The notes: generated from the sequence alone by a model not told the origin. A stretch of DNA of 12,709 bases from an uncultured Campylobacter sp. (GCF_938030685.1 NZ_CALHHX010000088.1:1-12709); one strand, 5' to 3'; shown: positions 1 through 7,786, numbered from the stretch's first letter. Numbers and translations: made by a program.

Positions 1-208
1 CTAGGTAGAAAGTGTTAGGAGTATATATTTTTATGCCTTAAAATGGACTAAATTTAAAAAAGCTCCCGATTGTTCAATGCCCAAAATTAGGCATTTCAGA
101 ATCTTAAAAGCAACTTTATCGCTATCTATATGTATCGTGAGTGCAAATGTTAAAATCTAAATATAAAGATATTCAAAAATCTAAGTGTGAATAATAAAAA
201 GCTGAAAT

Positions 209-232
209 TTTAAAAACATATGTGTTTTTAAA
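209..232. repeat. Perfect AT-rich palindrome (10-bp arms, 4-nt loop)
   Basis: The arms are TTTAAAAACA (209-218) and TGTTTTTAAA (223-232), with the loop TATG between them. The two halves are exact reverse complements. The stem contains almost no G or C and has no separate T-tract, so it is a poor classical terminator. It could be a cruciform, a protein-binding site or part of a leader. In such AT-rich DNA some chance contribution is possible. Confidence 0.6.
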
Positions 233-335
233 GCCAATTCGTTCGCCGTTCCGTGCTTCAGATCAAATTTATTTCAAAAGCACATGCATTTTAAGAGGGC
301 GTAATCTATAGGCGTAAGTGATTCTAGTTAAGATT

Positions 336-355
336 AAAAAAGCATAAATTAAGCT
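336..355 (-). terminator. Weak terminator-like hairpin after cas1
   Basis: Reading on the minus strand just past the cas1 stop codon, an imperfect stem (AGC.TA pairing with TA.GCT, one mismatch, 3-nt loop) is followed directly by a run of six T. The stem is short and GC-poor. It may end part of the cas transcript, but the call is tentative. Confidence 0.3.
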
Positions 356-369
356 CGAAGCCCTGAGAC

Positions 370-1368
370 CTACCGCCATACCAGCCCCTCGTAAGGCACG
401 CCTTCACAGACGTATTTTTTAATCTGATTGGCCTCGCGACGGATAATTTGACGCCAGGTTAAGCTCTGTCCCGCTACGTTCGCGCAAGATGATAGTTTCT
501 CAATCATTTTTAGCTCGATTTTTTGCACCGCTTCTTTACCGAATCGAATACGCCCCGCATCCGTTTCAAAATCTTTTGCCGCAATCTCGCGTTTGTTTAA
601 CATTCCAAAAATTAATCTATCACCTAAGATCGGCTTAAAAATCTCTGCAAGATCTAGATGCAGACTTAGCGCACGGTAGTTTGGCTCGTGTAAAAAGCCA
701 ATGCGCGGATCAAGCTCGGTTTTGTAAATTTCGCTGAGGCAGACGTTATAAATGCGCGTATTTACATAGCTAATGAGAGCGTTAATTTTATCCGCCGGCG
801 GGCGTTTGGAGCGTGTCTTAAATTTAAAACTGCACTGATCCTCGATGATTTCGTTCCAGGCCGCGAAATACTGCTTGGCAAAGCCGCCTTCCACCGCCAT
901 TACCGCTGCTATGTCGCAGACGCGCGCTAGGGCATCCAGATGCGGCGCAGTATCGAGCGAGACGCCATAAGCCTTGCAATTAATAGCTGCATTTAAGATG
1001 CGAGCGCGAGTAATCTCGCGAGCGATAAAAAGGCGCTTAGAAAGATCATCAAAAGCCCGCAGCTGCGCCAAAAGTACAAAGCCGCTTTTGTTTACAGAAT
1101 TTGAAGTATTCGGGAAAAAACTGCCGCGGAAGCTCTGATAGGCGCTAAAAATATGCAACAAAATGTTATTATCAGCCAAAAACGCCATAGCATAGGTATT
1201 AAGCTCTACCCGCGCCAAAATATAAATTTCATCAATTGCATTAATCGGCAAAATTTTACTAGTTAAAATTCCGCCCTCGTCGTTAAATTTATCGAAGTAT
1301 AGATTATTATCTTTGCGGCGCAATCGGCCGGGGCTCAAAATAAAATGCGTGCGATCCGATTTTTGCAT
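370..1368 (-). CDS. cas1: CRISPR-associated endonuclease/integrase Cas1 (type I-B)
   Basis: Cas1 is the integrase of spacer acquisition. Two Cas1 dimers bridged by a Cas2 dimer insert prespacers at the leader end of the array. The 332-residue length is normal. The metal-binding residues stand in family context: Glu160 in MAVEGGFAKQYF, His227 in LDPRIGFLHEP, and the acidic pair near 239-242 in SLHLDLAEIFKP. The N-terminal beta domain covers about residues 1-85 and the helical catalytic domain the rest. The ATG start has an AAGGATAA ribosome site 5-6 nt upstream. It is the last gene of the operon, 15 nt after the cas2 stop. The unusual point is that cas1 follows cas2, whereas type I-B operons usually run cas4-cas1-cas2. 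Its base composition is clearly richer in GC than the cas3-cas8 block and close to glyS. Confidence 0.97.
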   Translation of the reverse strand: MQKSDRTHFILSPGRLRRKDNNLYFDKFNDEGGILTSKILPINAIDEIYILARVELNTYAMAFLADNNILLHIFSAYQSFRGSFFPNTSNSVNKSGFVLLAQLRAFDDLSKRLFIAREITRARILNAAINCKAYGVSLDTAPHLDALARVCDIAAVMAVEGGFAKQYFAAWNEIIEDQCSFKFKTRSKRPPADKINALISYVNTRIYNVCLSEIYKTELDPRIGFLHEPNYRALSLHLDLAEIFKPILGDRLIFGMLNKREIAAKDFETDAGRIRFGKEAVQKIELKMIEKLSSCANVAGQSLTWRQIIRREANQIKKYVCEGVPYEGLVWR

Positions 1369-1383
1369 CTTTATCCTTAAATT

Positions 1384-1662
1384 TTAGCTGAAAATCGCTT
1401 CGTTTTTATCGCGTCCGATGACTAGGCGCTGTGAATATTTGAGCGAATTAAAAGTATAAATTACTACCGAATCAAGCTTGTTAGAGCATTCTTTTTGCAA
1501 AATCGCCATTAATTTTTTAAGATCGCTCGCTCTGATTTCACCCTCAAAAACGCTGAATTGCACGCGAGGCAGAAACTTCTCAACCGCCTTTCGGACGCGC
1601 GCAGCGTTATTTTTCTCCTTTTCGTCGCTGCTTGAAATATCGTAAAATAAAATAGCGTACAT
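1384..1662 (-). CDS. cas2: CRISPR-associated protein Cas2
   Basis: This is the small ferredoxin-like dimer that holds the Cas1 dimers in the acquisition complex. It has 92 residues, a usual length. The first strand MYAILFYDIS carries the conserved Asp8, and QFSVFEGEI matches the family's second conserved block. I chose the ATG at 1662 rather than an in-frame ATG six codons further upstream for two reasons. An AGGAG ribosome site lies 5 nt before 1662, and the Cas2 fold begins exactly here. The gene starts 8 nt after the cas4 stop and ends 15 nt before cas1. The placement before cas1 is atypical. Confidence 0.95.
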   Translation of the reverse strand: MYAILFYDISSSDEKEKNNAARVRKAVEKFLPRVQFSVFEGEIRASDLKKLMAILQKECSNKLDSVVIYTFNSLKYSQRLVIGRDKNEAIFS

Positions 1663-1670
1663 TCTATCTC

Positions 1671-2168
1671 CTAAATGCAATAATCACGATAAGCGCAACT
1701 CTCGCAAATCTTTTGCGGGCTAAATTTAGGCGGCTTTGGCTCATTCACAAGGGCGGCAATGCCGTTTAGAATTGTTTCGATTTTAGTGAAATTTTCGGCA
1801 TTATCCTCAATGGCTATGACGGTTTTGCCGCTAATTAATTTGCCTTTCACCTCTTTTAAATTTAAGCCTGTTTTTAAAAGATAGATGTAAAAAAGTAGCT
1901 GCATCTTGCCTGCTTCTGGATTTTTTAGGCTCTTTTTATATTCGGTGATGAGATAGTGTCCGCGCTGCTTGGAAAGTTTGTCAAATTTCAAATTTGAAAA
2001 TGCGAATTCTTGCAAACCGTTCTCTTTGATGTCTGCTAGCGCCTTGCCCATTAGCATGTTTTCATCTTCCTGATTGGCGTGAATATTGTGTGCGTAAAGC
2101 CACGCCTCGCGCTTACAGGTGACGTAATAATTCACAAGCGTGCCGGCGATTTGGTCTTTGCAAAACAT
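1671..2168 (-). CDS. cas4: CRISPR-associated exonuclease Cas4, RecB-like with Fe-S cluster
   Basis: Cas4 trims prespacer ends and helps select PAM-containing ends for Cas1-Cas2. The protein has 165 residues. Four cysteines that would hold a 4Fe-4S cluster are present: Cys18 in VTCKREAW, and Cys155, Cys158 and Cys164 in CESCAYRDYC. The RecB nuclease core is visible as Asp63 (LKFD), Glu76 and Lys78 (TEYKKS) and Gln90/Tyr94 (QLLFY). The first RecB motif, normally G-K-x-L-H-E, reads GKALAD here, so the metal-binding His is Ala45. This may weaken or alter nuclease activity. The start codon overlaps the cas3 stop as TAATG, which implies coupled translation. GC content rises at this boundary compared with cas3. 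Confidence 0.93.
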   Translation of the reverse strand: MFCKDQIAGTLVNYYVTCKREAWLYAHNIHANQEDENMLMGKALADIKENGLQEFAFSNLKFDKLSKQRGHYLITEYKKSLKNPEAGKMQLLFYIYLLKTGLNLKEVKGKLISGKTVIAIEDNAENFTKIETILNGIAALVNEPKPPKFSPQKICESCAYRDYCI

Positions 2169-4363
2169 TAGTCGAAAAACTCATTTTTGAGATTTAAGGC
2201 GGCGTCCTTTTTAATCCCGAAATTATTATTGTACGAAGTATCGCCGAATGGTAAATAATAGACATCTTTTAGCCCATCAATACGCTTTATATTTAAACGC
2301 TTTGCATCAAATTCTGTGATATTTACACCAAATCTATTAATTTTCTTAATAGTATTCGTAAATATATCTTTCTTATTAAATTTGTCCATATCAAGCCTAT
2401 TGATTTCAAAAATTTCATTTTGAAATTCTTTAATATAATCTTCTTTTGGCTCAATTATTACTAAAATTTTAAGTCTATCATCCATCGCCTCGCTAATCTT
2501 TTCGTTTATATCGTAAAATCCGAGCTCTCGCATCTGCTCCACCAAAAATAAACTCTCTAGGCTTTGCTTTATGGCGCTGAAATACCTAGTGGAAATATCT
2601 AAAATTTCGCTTTCGATGATATCTCTTTGCTTTAGAATTTTTACCAAAATATTATCGCTAATGCGTTTTAAATCACCGTAAATGAGATCGGAATAGTCGC
2701 AAATATCGTTAAATACGTATAATTCTCCCAGGGCTGCGAAATTTCTATTTATGCGACCGGCAGTTTGGATAATCGAGCTAATGGGCGCTATCTCTCTAAA
2801 TCCGACATCAAAATCCAAATCCACGCCAGCTTCGATAGACTGTGTAGAAATTAGCAAGATCGGATCACCGCGCCCACTTTTATTTTTTGCAATTGCATCT
2901 TTTATATTTTCGATATTTTTTCGTTTGTGATCGTCGCACATATATCCGTTTAGGCAAAAAATTTTAAATTCATCGTAAAATTCCAAAAATAGCTCTTGCG
3001 CTTTTTTAATGGTATTTACGACGACTAGTGTATTTTTGCTTTTTGCTAATTGTCTAATCTTGTCTTTTAAAGCACTCTCATTGCCATCAAACCACTTTAA
3101 AACGTATCTATTTTGATCTTTGAAATAATCTAAATTTGAAATTTCTTGAAATTTAGTCGCATCAACAATAGGCATCGTAGCGGACATAAAGATAAAAATG
3201 CAGCCAAATTTCTCCGCCATCATCTCGCAAAGTTTCATAAAATCCGCCCTGAACTTATACGGTACTGCCTGCGCCTCATCGATTATTATTACACTATTTT
3301 TTAATCGGTTAAATTTTACGCTATCTTTATTTTTGTTTCCAAAGAGTGCAAATATAAATTGATATAGCGTAGTTACGTTAATATCTCCGCTAAAGGAATC
3401 CATCAAAAATTTAACTTTAGAATAGCGATCTTGCGGGGTGCTTTCATCTATCGTAGTTTTGTGATGAATTTTATGAATTAATATATTTTTATCGTCTTTG
3501 AAAATCTCTTTTATCTCATCATAAACTTGATCTATGATAGCCGTAAACGGCAGCACGTAAATAATACGTTCTTTATTAAATTTAGCGGCAAAATTTAGCG
3601 CAGTCAAAGTCTTACCGTAGCCTGTAGGCGCAGTTAAAGTAAAAAGATTATGATTTACATCGAAATTATTTAAAACAAATTTTCTAAACTCGCTTCTTTT
3701 TGCGTTTGGCTTACGATTTTCCAAGGCTTTGATATATTTTTCGATCGTATTAGAATTCGCCGGTTTAGAAACAGGAATTCTTTGATTAAAAATAGCTTCA
3801 TATTTATCACTATAAATAAGCGACGAAAATATGTCTTTGAAATTTAAAAAGTCATCGTAATCAAACTTCTTTTTCGCAAATTTGAAGTATTCTCTTAAAT
3901 GTTTAGCTTTAATTAAAAGCTCATTTTTATCCCTTTTAATATCTTCGTAAATTTCTAAACCTAAAGCTTTATCTAAGACTTCATCCCAAAAGCCTAGCTC
4001 TTTCGAGCTCTCAAAATATTTGCCGAAATTTTTATTTTGCGTTGTAAGCTCACAAAAATTTTCTACATTTCCGTGGTGTGATACGATGGATAAAAACCCA
4101 AAAGCCGTATCTAGCTCATTAAATTCTGAATTTAGTAAAAATATGTAAGCGGATAATAAAGCATGATTTTTATCTGCAATTTTTTCGGTAGGATTTTTTA
4201 TATAAATCTGAAAATTAGTTTTTAGCTTAGCTATATCGTGATAAATTTTAACGCATTGCAAAAGCCTACTATCCGCTTCGGCAAGCATATTTGTTATATG
4301 CTTTATTAGTAGTTTGTTAGGATGTGATAGCGGCTCACTTTGCAAAGTAGACCTTGTAGTCAT
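2168..4363 (-). CDS. cas3: Cas3 HD nuclease-helicase (type I-B)
   Basis: Cas3 is recruited to the R-loop made by the surveillance complex, nicks the displaced strand and reels it in with ATP. The N-terminal HD nuclease shows His14, the pair His42-Asp43 (YHDIAK), His67, His96-His97 (SHHG) and Asp186 (SDKYEA). The helicase domains follow: Walker A APTGYGKT (245-252), the DEAQ box (362-365), SAT (394-396), motif V STQSIEAGVDLD and motif VI QTAGRINR (533-540). All catalytic motifs are intact and the 731-residue length is normal. The ATG at 4363 overlaps the cas5 end by 29 nt and has its best purine-rich site (AGAGGA) 16 nt away. An in-frame TTG at 4345, with AAGG 6 nt before it, is an alternative start that would remove six residues. 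Confidence 0.96.
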   Translation of the reverse strand: MTTRSTLQSEPLSHPNKLLIKHITNMLAEADSRLLQCVKIYHDIAKLKTNFQIYIKNPTEKIADKNHALLSAYIFLLNSEFNELDTAFGFLSIVSHHGNVENFCELTTQNKNFGKYFESSKELGFWDEVLDKALGLEIYEDIKRDKNELLIKAKHLREYFKFAKKKFDYDDFLNFKDIFSSLIYSDKYEAIFNQRIPVSKPANSNTIEKYIKALENRKPNAKRSEFRKFVLNNFDVNHNLFTLTAPTGYGKTLTALNFAAKFNKERIIYVLPFTAIIDQVYDEIKEIFKDDKNILIHKIHHKTTIDESTPQDRYSKVKFLMDSFSGDINVTTLYQFIFALFGNKNKDSVKFNRLKNSVIIIDEAQAVPYKFRADFMKLCEMMAEKFGCIFIFMSATMPIVDATKFQEISNLDYFKDQNRYVLKWFDGNESALKDKIRQLAKSKNTLVVVNTIKKAQELFLEFYDEFKIFCLNGYMCDDHKRKNIENIKDAIAKNKSGRGDPILLISTQSIEAGVDLDFDVGFREIAPISSIIQTAGRINRNFAALGELYVFNDICDYSDLIYGDLKRISDNILVKILKQRDIIESEILDISTRYFSAIKQSLESLFLVEQMRELGFYDINEKISEAMDDRLKILVIIEPKEDYIKEFQNEIFEINRLDMDKFNKKDIFTNTIKKINRFGVNITEFDAKRLNIKRIDGLKDVYYLPFGDTSYNNNFGIKKDAALNLKNEFFD

Positions 4364-5048
4364 TTATTTGATAAATATTTCCTCTATTCTTTGCTTTGAT
4401 TTGACTATTGCCGCCTAGCTTGATAACGAAATCTTTAAAATCCTTAAAAATTCGACCCTCTTCGCATCCGCAAGCCATTCGAGCCGTAGTAAGTCTGATA
4501 TCAAAGCTTTGTGCATCAAATATGAAATCATCCATCAAAACAAACGTATCTATAAAACTTTCTTTTTCATGCACCAATTCACAATTTTTTATCTCGATAT
4601 ATTTAAAATCCGCTATACAAAAATTTATACCTAAATATGGTGTAAAGACACATTTGTGAGCTTTTAAGCTGTCGATTATCTTTTCTTTATAAGAAGCGTT
4701 TAAAGCACTTAAATCAACGAATATGATATATCTGGGATCCTTTATTAGCTCTTTATAAAACTGCTTTTTCTCGCTAGAATCTTGATAGCCTTGTTCGATA
4801 TGCATACTTGACGATAGAGCAAATTTTATACCGTTAAAAATCATAGTTTTTTTGCGAAATTGCGAACTTAAAATAACGCTATAACCTATATCGTTAAGTT
4901 TAAAATAATTCATTTCACCTATAATTGCTCCCAAAAGCCCCATGACAGCAGTCTTTGGCGGCACCGGATATGTAAGAGACGAGTAGATAGTAGCTGGATG
5001 AGAAAAATGCGCGTAATCTCCCGATAGCTCAAAAGCTATTATATCCAT
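4335..5048 (-). CDS. cas5: Cas5 (Cas5h/Cas5b) surveillance-complex subunit
   Basis: Cas5 is a RAMP protein that grips the 5' handle of the crRNA and joins Cas8 to the Cas7 backbone. The N-terminus has the typical Cas5h pattern: SGDYAHFSHPATIY, then LTYPVPPKTAVMGLLGAIIGE (about residues 9-45), where the PPKTAVMGLLGAI block is the subfamily hallmark. It has 237 residues, the usual size. The ATG directly abuts the cas7 TAA with no gap, and an AGGA lies 8 nt before it. The last 29 nt overlap the start of cas3. It is AT-rich like its neighbours cas3, cas7 and cas8. Confidence 0.95.
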   Translation of the reverse strand: MDIIAFELSGDYAHFSHPATIYSSLTYPVPPKTAVMGLLGAIIGEMNYFKLNDIGYSVILSSQFRKKTMIFNGIKFALSSSMHIEQGYQDSSEKKQFYKELIKDPRYIIFVDLSALNASYKEKIIDSLKAHKCVFTPYLGINFCIADFKYIEIKNCELVHEKESFIDTFVLMDDFIFDAQSFDIRLTTARMACGCEEGRIFKDFKDFVIKLGGNSQIKAKNRGNIYQINDYKVYFAK

Positions 5049-5966
5049 TTAAAATCCTATTTTTATCCAATTACTATCAAATTGTGATCTGTTATTTTGC
5101 TCGAAGTCAAAATCGCTCATATACTCTATTTTTTCGATCTCTTGCGCGTATCTAGTAAGTTTAGCTTTTAATCTAGAAAAATCAATTGTAAAATCATTTA
5201 TACTTCTTATCTCCACATCTTCTTTGCTACTATTTATAGCCACACAGTTATTTAAATCTCCAGCGAAAGTATCATTTTTATATGTAATTACTAGCATAAA
5301 TCTAGGCATTTGACCCATTTTCGTGCGAGTAATTAAATTTTTAGTCCCGCTCCAGAGCGCGCCTAAAATCACTTTTACATCATCTTCACTTAAATTTGTA
5401 ATCTTTGCACTATGATTATCCACTATTCCGTAAGTTGCAAACATTGCATAATTTAAAAAATCTTCTTCCCTAAACGTTTTATTCGCCTTATCGCTACCAC
5501 TTGCAAATGCGCCGGTGCCTTTTATATGCTCTACCGCAACTCTATGAAGCGATCTGCTCATTCTAAACTGAATGGGTCCAACAAATTGAATTCCTGCCGT
5601 TTTTATGCCTTCTTTTTTCATCTCGTCTTTATCCGATATCGGCAAAACTCCACCAAATGCGCGAATATCGATAAATTTAGATAAAATTTCTTTTTCAATC
5701 TCGATTTTTTCTTGCTTTACATTAATTACTTCACGTATTGCGCTTTTGCAATCTAAGATATTTTCATCTCTTTTATACTCTTTAATGAAAATCGCACTTT
5801 CGTCTTTTTTCATAATTTCATCTCTAATTGTTCGCTTTATACGTACATCAGTAACTTCTGCTATACCCGTCTCATCGTCTATCCTAGGAGCGTTATCTCT
5901 TAGCATATCGCCGTTTGGATTAAAATTTTCGCCGTCCCAAAGAAATAGAATTTCCTTCTTTTTCAT
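5049..5966 (-). CDS. cas7: Cas7 (Csh2 family) crRNA-backbone subunit
   Basis: Cas7 polymerises along the crRNA spacer to form the backbone of the type I-B complex. At 305 residues it fits Csh2. The N-terminal signature is clear: NFNPNGDMLRDNAPRID (14-30) followed by TDVRIKRTIRD (39-49). Further family blocks are DIRAFGGVLP (100-109) and GPIQFRMSRSLHRV (130-143). The start overlaps the cas8 stop as TAATG, with an AGGAGA ribosome site 7-8 nt upstream. Strong expression fits its need for several copies per complex. Confidence 0.96.
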   Translation of the reverse strand: MKKKEILFLWDGENFNPNGDMLRDNAPRIDDETGIAEVTDVRIKRTIRDEIMKKDESAIFIKEYKRDENILDCKSAIREVINVKQEKIEIEKEILSKFIDIRAFGGVLPISDKDEMKKEGIKTAGIQFVGPIQFRMSRSLHRVAVEHIKGTGAFASGSDKANKTFREEDFLNYAMFATYGIVDNHSAKITNLSEDDVKVILGALWSGTKNLITRTKMGQMPRFMLVITYKNDTFAGDLNNCVAINSSKEDVEIRSINDFTIDFSRLKAKLTRYAQEIEKIEYMSDFDFEQNNRSQFDSNWIKIGF

Positions 5967-6397
5967 TACTCGTCTCCTTGAGTGTTATCTTTAATATATT
6001 TCGTAAAATCACTTCCGCCCATAGCAAAAGCCAGAGTTACATAAGCGCTCTTAACCCGCTTTTGAGATAAAAACGCACTTGGTAAAATTCCAATCAAAAT
6101 ATCGCGCATGATTTCTATATTAGCACTTCTTTTTCCTCGCGATACATTGGAGAGTTTTTTGTTAGTTTCATCGCACTTAGTCCAAATCCGTTCTAAAAGC
6201 TCTTTCGTAATTAGTCCGGCATTATTCAGCCATTTTTCGAATGAACTATTTTTGCTAATAGCAAATTGACGATTTATCAACCCTGCAGACATCATTCCTA
6301 GCAAATATGCGCTCTGCAATACTTCATTATCTTTTAGAAATTCGCTATTTTTCAAAATCGAGTTTATTAACTCTTTTTTATCGCTTAAGCCTTGCAA
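5966..6397 (-). CDS. cas11b: Cas11b small subunit from an internal TTG start in cas8b
   Basis: An in-frame alternative gene product of 143 residues is predicted from within cas8b. The codons for Arg-Glu-Val read AGG GAG GTT and form an AAGGGAGGT Shine-Dalgarno. After a 5-nt spacer comes TTG (Leu455 of Cas8b), which begins LQGLSDKKELINSI. The product ends at the same stop codon as Cas8b. It is predicted to be mostly alpha-helical and is of the size known for Cas11. Independent translation of Cas11 from the 3' part of cas8 is established in type I-B, I-C and I-D systems, where several Cas11 copies line the target strand. The start here is inferred from sequence. I saw no equally good site at the nearby in-frame ATGs. 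Confidence 0.75.
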   Translation of the reverse strand: MQGLSDKKELINSILKNSEFLKDNEVLQSAYLLGMMSAGLINRQFAISKNSSFEKWLNNAGLITKELLERIWTKCDETNKKLSNVSRGKRSANIEIMRDILIGILPSAFLSQKRVKSAYVTLAFAMGGSDFTKYIKDNTQGDE

Positions 6398-7759
6398 ATT
6401 AACCTCCCTTGCAAATGATATTTTTTCATTTAAAGCACCCATTTCATTAAAGAAATTTTGATATTTTTCGATACTTTCTATACTTCTATTTTGATATGTC
6501 TTAACGCGATTAAAATAAAATCCCCATTTTATTTTTGACGCATAGCTAGAGTTAATATTGCCTTTATAAATCAAAGCAGTGTATTTTTCCATCATATCAT
6601 CTAAATTTATCCTGTTTTGTGATAATAAAAAATTCATAATATCAATGTTTTTAAGAAATAAATTTTGCATGTAAATAGTATCGTCTTGTTGATCTTTACT
6701 ATCTTTTCGTCTAATCGCCCTAATATTATATCTACCCATTAAATCGGAAATTTTAGAAATATAAGACGGCAATACATCATCTATTTGCAATAATACATTA
6801 ACCGCAGCATTGCTTTTTTTATAAAATAGAATTGTATTTAGCACGGGCATATTTGCTTGCGCTTTAGCTACGGATTCCAACTCGTAATTAATACTTTCTT
6901 CGATATTTTGTATGCCTTGCAGATCTTTTTTCTTTTCACTCGGATCTTTTAAAATTTCCACTATTTTTTCTAATAAATTTACATCATTTACCATTAACGT
7001 CGGTAAGACCGCCATTTTATCCCCGTAAAAATTAAGAGATAATTCCTTATCAATTGCCATAAAACCGTTTTTAACTAAATTTGCATTAGCACTATTTAGA
7101 GGTAGTAATCTAACTTTAATGTCTTGTAAAGCAGTCGGTAGCTCATTTACGGAACAAAACGCCAAATTCGCATCTCCGCCGATACCCATACTATTTGTAA
7201 GCATATCATAACCATAAATTTTGGCAGTTTTACCATTATTACTATCGCTTAAATGACTCGTAAAAATATTTTTGAAATACGCTGAAATCGGCCTACCTTC
7301 CCAAGATAATGCAAAAAAAGTAGCTACTTTCATGCCCTTTTTCTTAGGCTCTTCTTGTAGAGCTACAATTTCACTTAAAATATCATCAAAAAAGCTCTCG
7401 TTTAAGCTAGATAAATCCGTTAATATTTTATCATTTTTGATATCGTCAGGATTGAAGCAAGAGAGCATATTTTTTACGGCTTTTAAAATTCCTTTTATAA
7501 ATTTAGGAGTATCGTCTTTTACGGCTTTGCTAATGAATTGGACATTAGGGAACAAATTGCCAGAATTCGCACCTATGCCAAATCTACAAACTATTAAATC
7601 GTCTCTTGAAATATTGTTATTTACCAATATTTCTTTACTTTTAATATCACAAAGATAAATTTTAATAGCATCGTATTCATAGCTCTTGTTGTTAATTTTA
7701 GTTTTTTGTTTGTCGTAAATTTCGCCGATACTAGAAAAAATTTTAACTATATCGCCCAA
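5966..7759 (-). CDS. cas8b: Cas8b (Csh1 family) large subunit, TTG start
   Basis: Cas8b is the large subunit that recognises the PAM and recruits Cas3. The 597-residue size, the position before cas7 and cas5h, and the overall composition match Csh1. This family is divergent, so the call rests partly on context. The start is TTG at 7759, with AAAGGA 6 nt upstream. There is no ATG nearby in frame, and the start lies about 20 nt below a strong predicted promoter. The C-terminal 150 or so residues are rich in helix-forming sequence and correspond to the small-subunit-like part. An internal ribosome site inside the gene allows this part to be made separately (5966-6397). The gene is very AT-rich, about 30% GC by eye. 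Confidence 0.88.
   Translation of the reverse strand: MGDIVKIFSSIGEIYDKQKTKINNKSYEYDAIKIYLCDIKSKEILVNNNISRDDLIVCRFGIGANSGNLFPNVQFISKAVKDDTPKFIKGILKAVKNMLSCFNPDDIKNDKILTDLSSLNESFFDDILSEIVALQEEPKKKGMKVATFFALSWEGRPISAYFKNIFTSHLSDSNNGKTAKIYGYDMLTNSMGIGGDANLAFCSVNELPTALQDIKVRLLPLNSANANLVKNGFMAIDKELSLNFYGDKMAVLPTLMVNDVNLLEKIVEILKDPSEKKKDLQGIQNIEESINYELESVAKAQANMPVLNTILFYKKSNAAVNVLLQIDDVLPSYISKISDLMGRYNIRAIRRKDSKDQQDDTIYMQNLFLKNIDIMNFLLSQNRINLDDMMEKYTALIYKGNINSSYASKIKWGFYFNRVKTYQNRSIESIEKYQNFFNEMGALNEKISFAREVNLQGLSDKKELINSILKNSEFLKDNEVLQSAYLLGMMSAGLINRQFAISKNSSFEKWLNNAGLITKELLERIWTKCDETNKKLSNVSRGKRSANIEIMRDILIGILPSAFLSQKRVKSAYVTLAFAMGGSDFTKYIKDNTQGDE
6403..6410 (-). promoter_or_regulatory. Internal Shine-Dalgarno for Cas11b
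   Basis: On the minus strand this reads AAGGGAGG, followed by TTAAT and then TTG. It contains GGAGGT, six bases exactly complementary to the 16S anti-Shine-Dalgarno, at optimal spacing, in the middle of an AT-rich coding region. It is stronger than the site in front of cas8b itself. Confidence 0.75.
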
Positions 7760-7786
7760 AATTTATCCTTTCTAAAATATACGCGA

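Larger units (their letters stand above)
1..369. other. AT-rich non-coding region downstream of cas1, possible CRISPR leader side
   Basis: No convincing reading frame is present on either strand. The stretch follows the last cas gene, which is where type I-B loci often carry a leader and then the CRISPR array. I see no repeat-spacer pattern here, so any array must lie outside the window. What it does hold is a perfect 10-bp-arm palindrome (209-232), a 9-bp direct repeat AAAATCTAA at 152-160 and 176-184, a small inverted repeat ATGCC/GGCAT around 78-96, and a weak hairpin plus T-tract just after cas1. The leader role is inferred from position only. Confidence 0.4.

Noticed and set aside
78..96. 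ATGCC/GGCAT inverted repeat as a CRISPR repeat or terminator
   Set aside because: The arms are only 5-6 bp, there is no repeated copy at spacer distance, and the T-tract on the minus strand is about 14 nt away from the stem.
152..184. AAAATCTAA direct repeat as a degenerate CRISPR unit
   Set aside because: Two 9-bp copies with a 24-nt period in AT-rich DNA are too short and too few for a CRISPR array.
1663..1680. Longer Cas2 starting six codons upstream
   Set aside because: It overlaps the end of cas4, and the strong AGGAG site clearly serves the ATG at 1662.
5605..5994. Plus-strand frame of 129 residues opposite cas7
   Set aside because: It is a shadow of the confident cas7 gene, with a Ser/Ile-rich low-complexity translation and no ribosome site of note. 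The other plus-strand frames are the same kind of artefact.
6241..6600. In-frame ATG codons in cas8b (near Met-Met-Glu-Lys and Met-Met-Ser) as alternative Cas11 starts
   Set aside because: The AGGA sites are spaced either about 14 nt or only 1-3 nt from the ATG. The TTG at 6397 has far better sequence and spacing.
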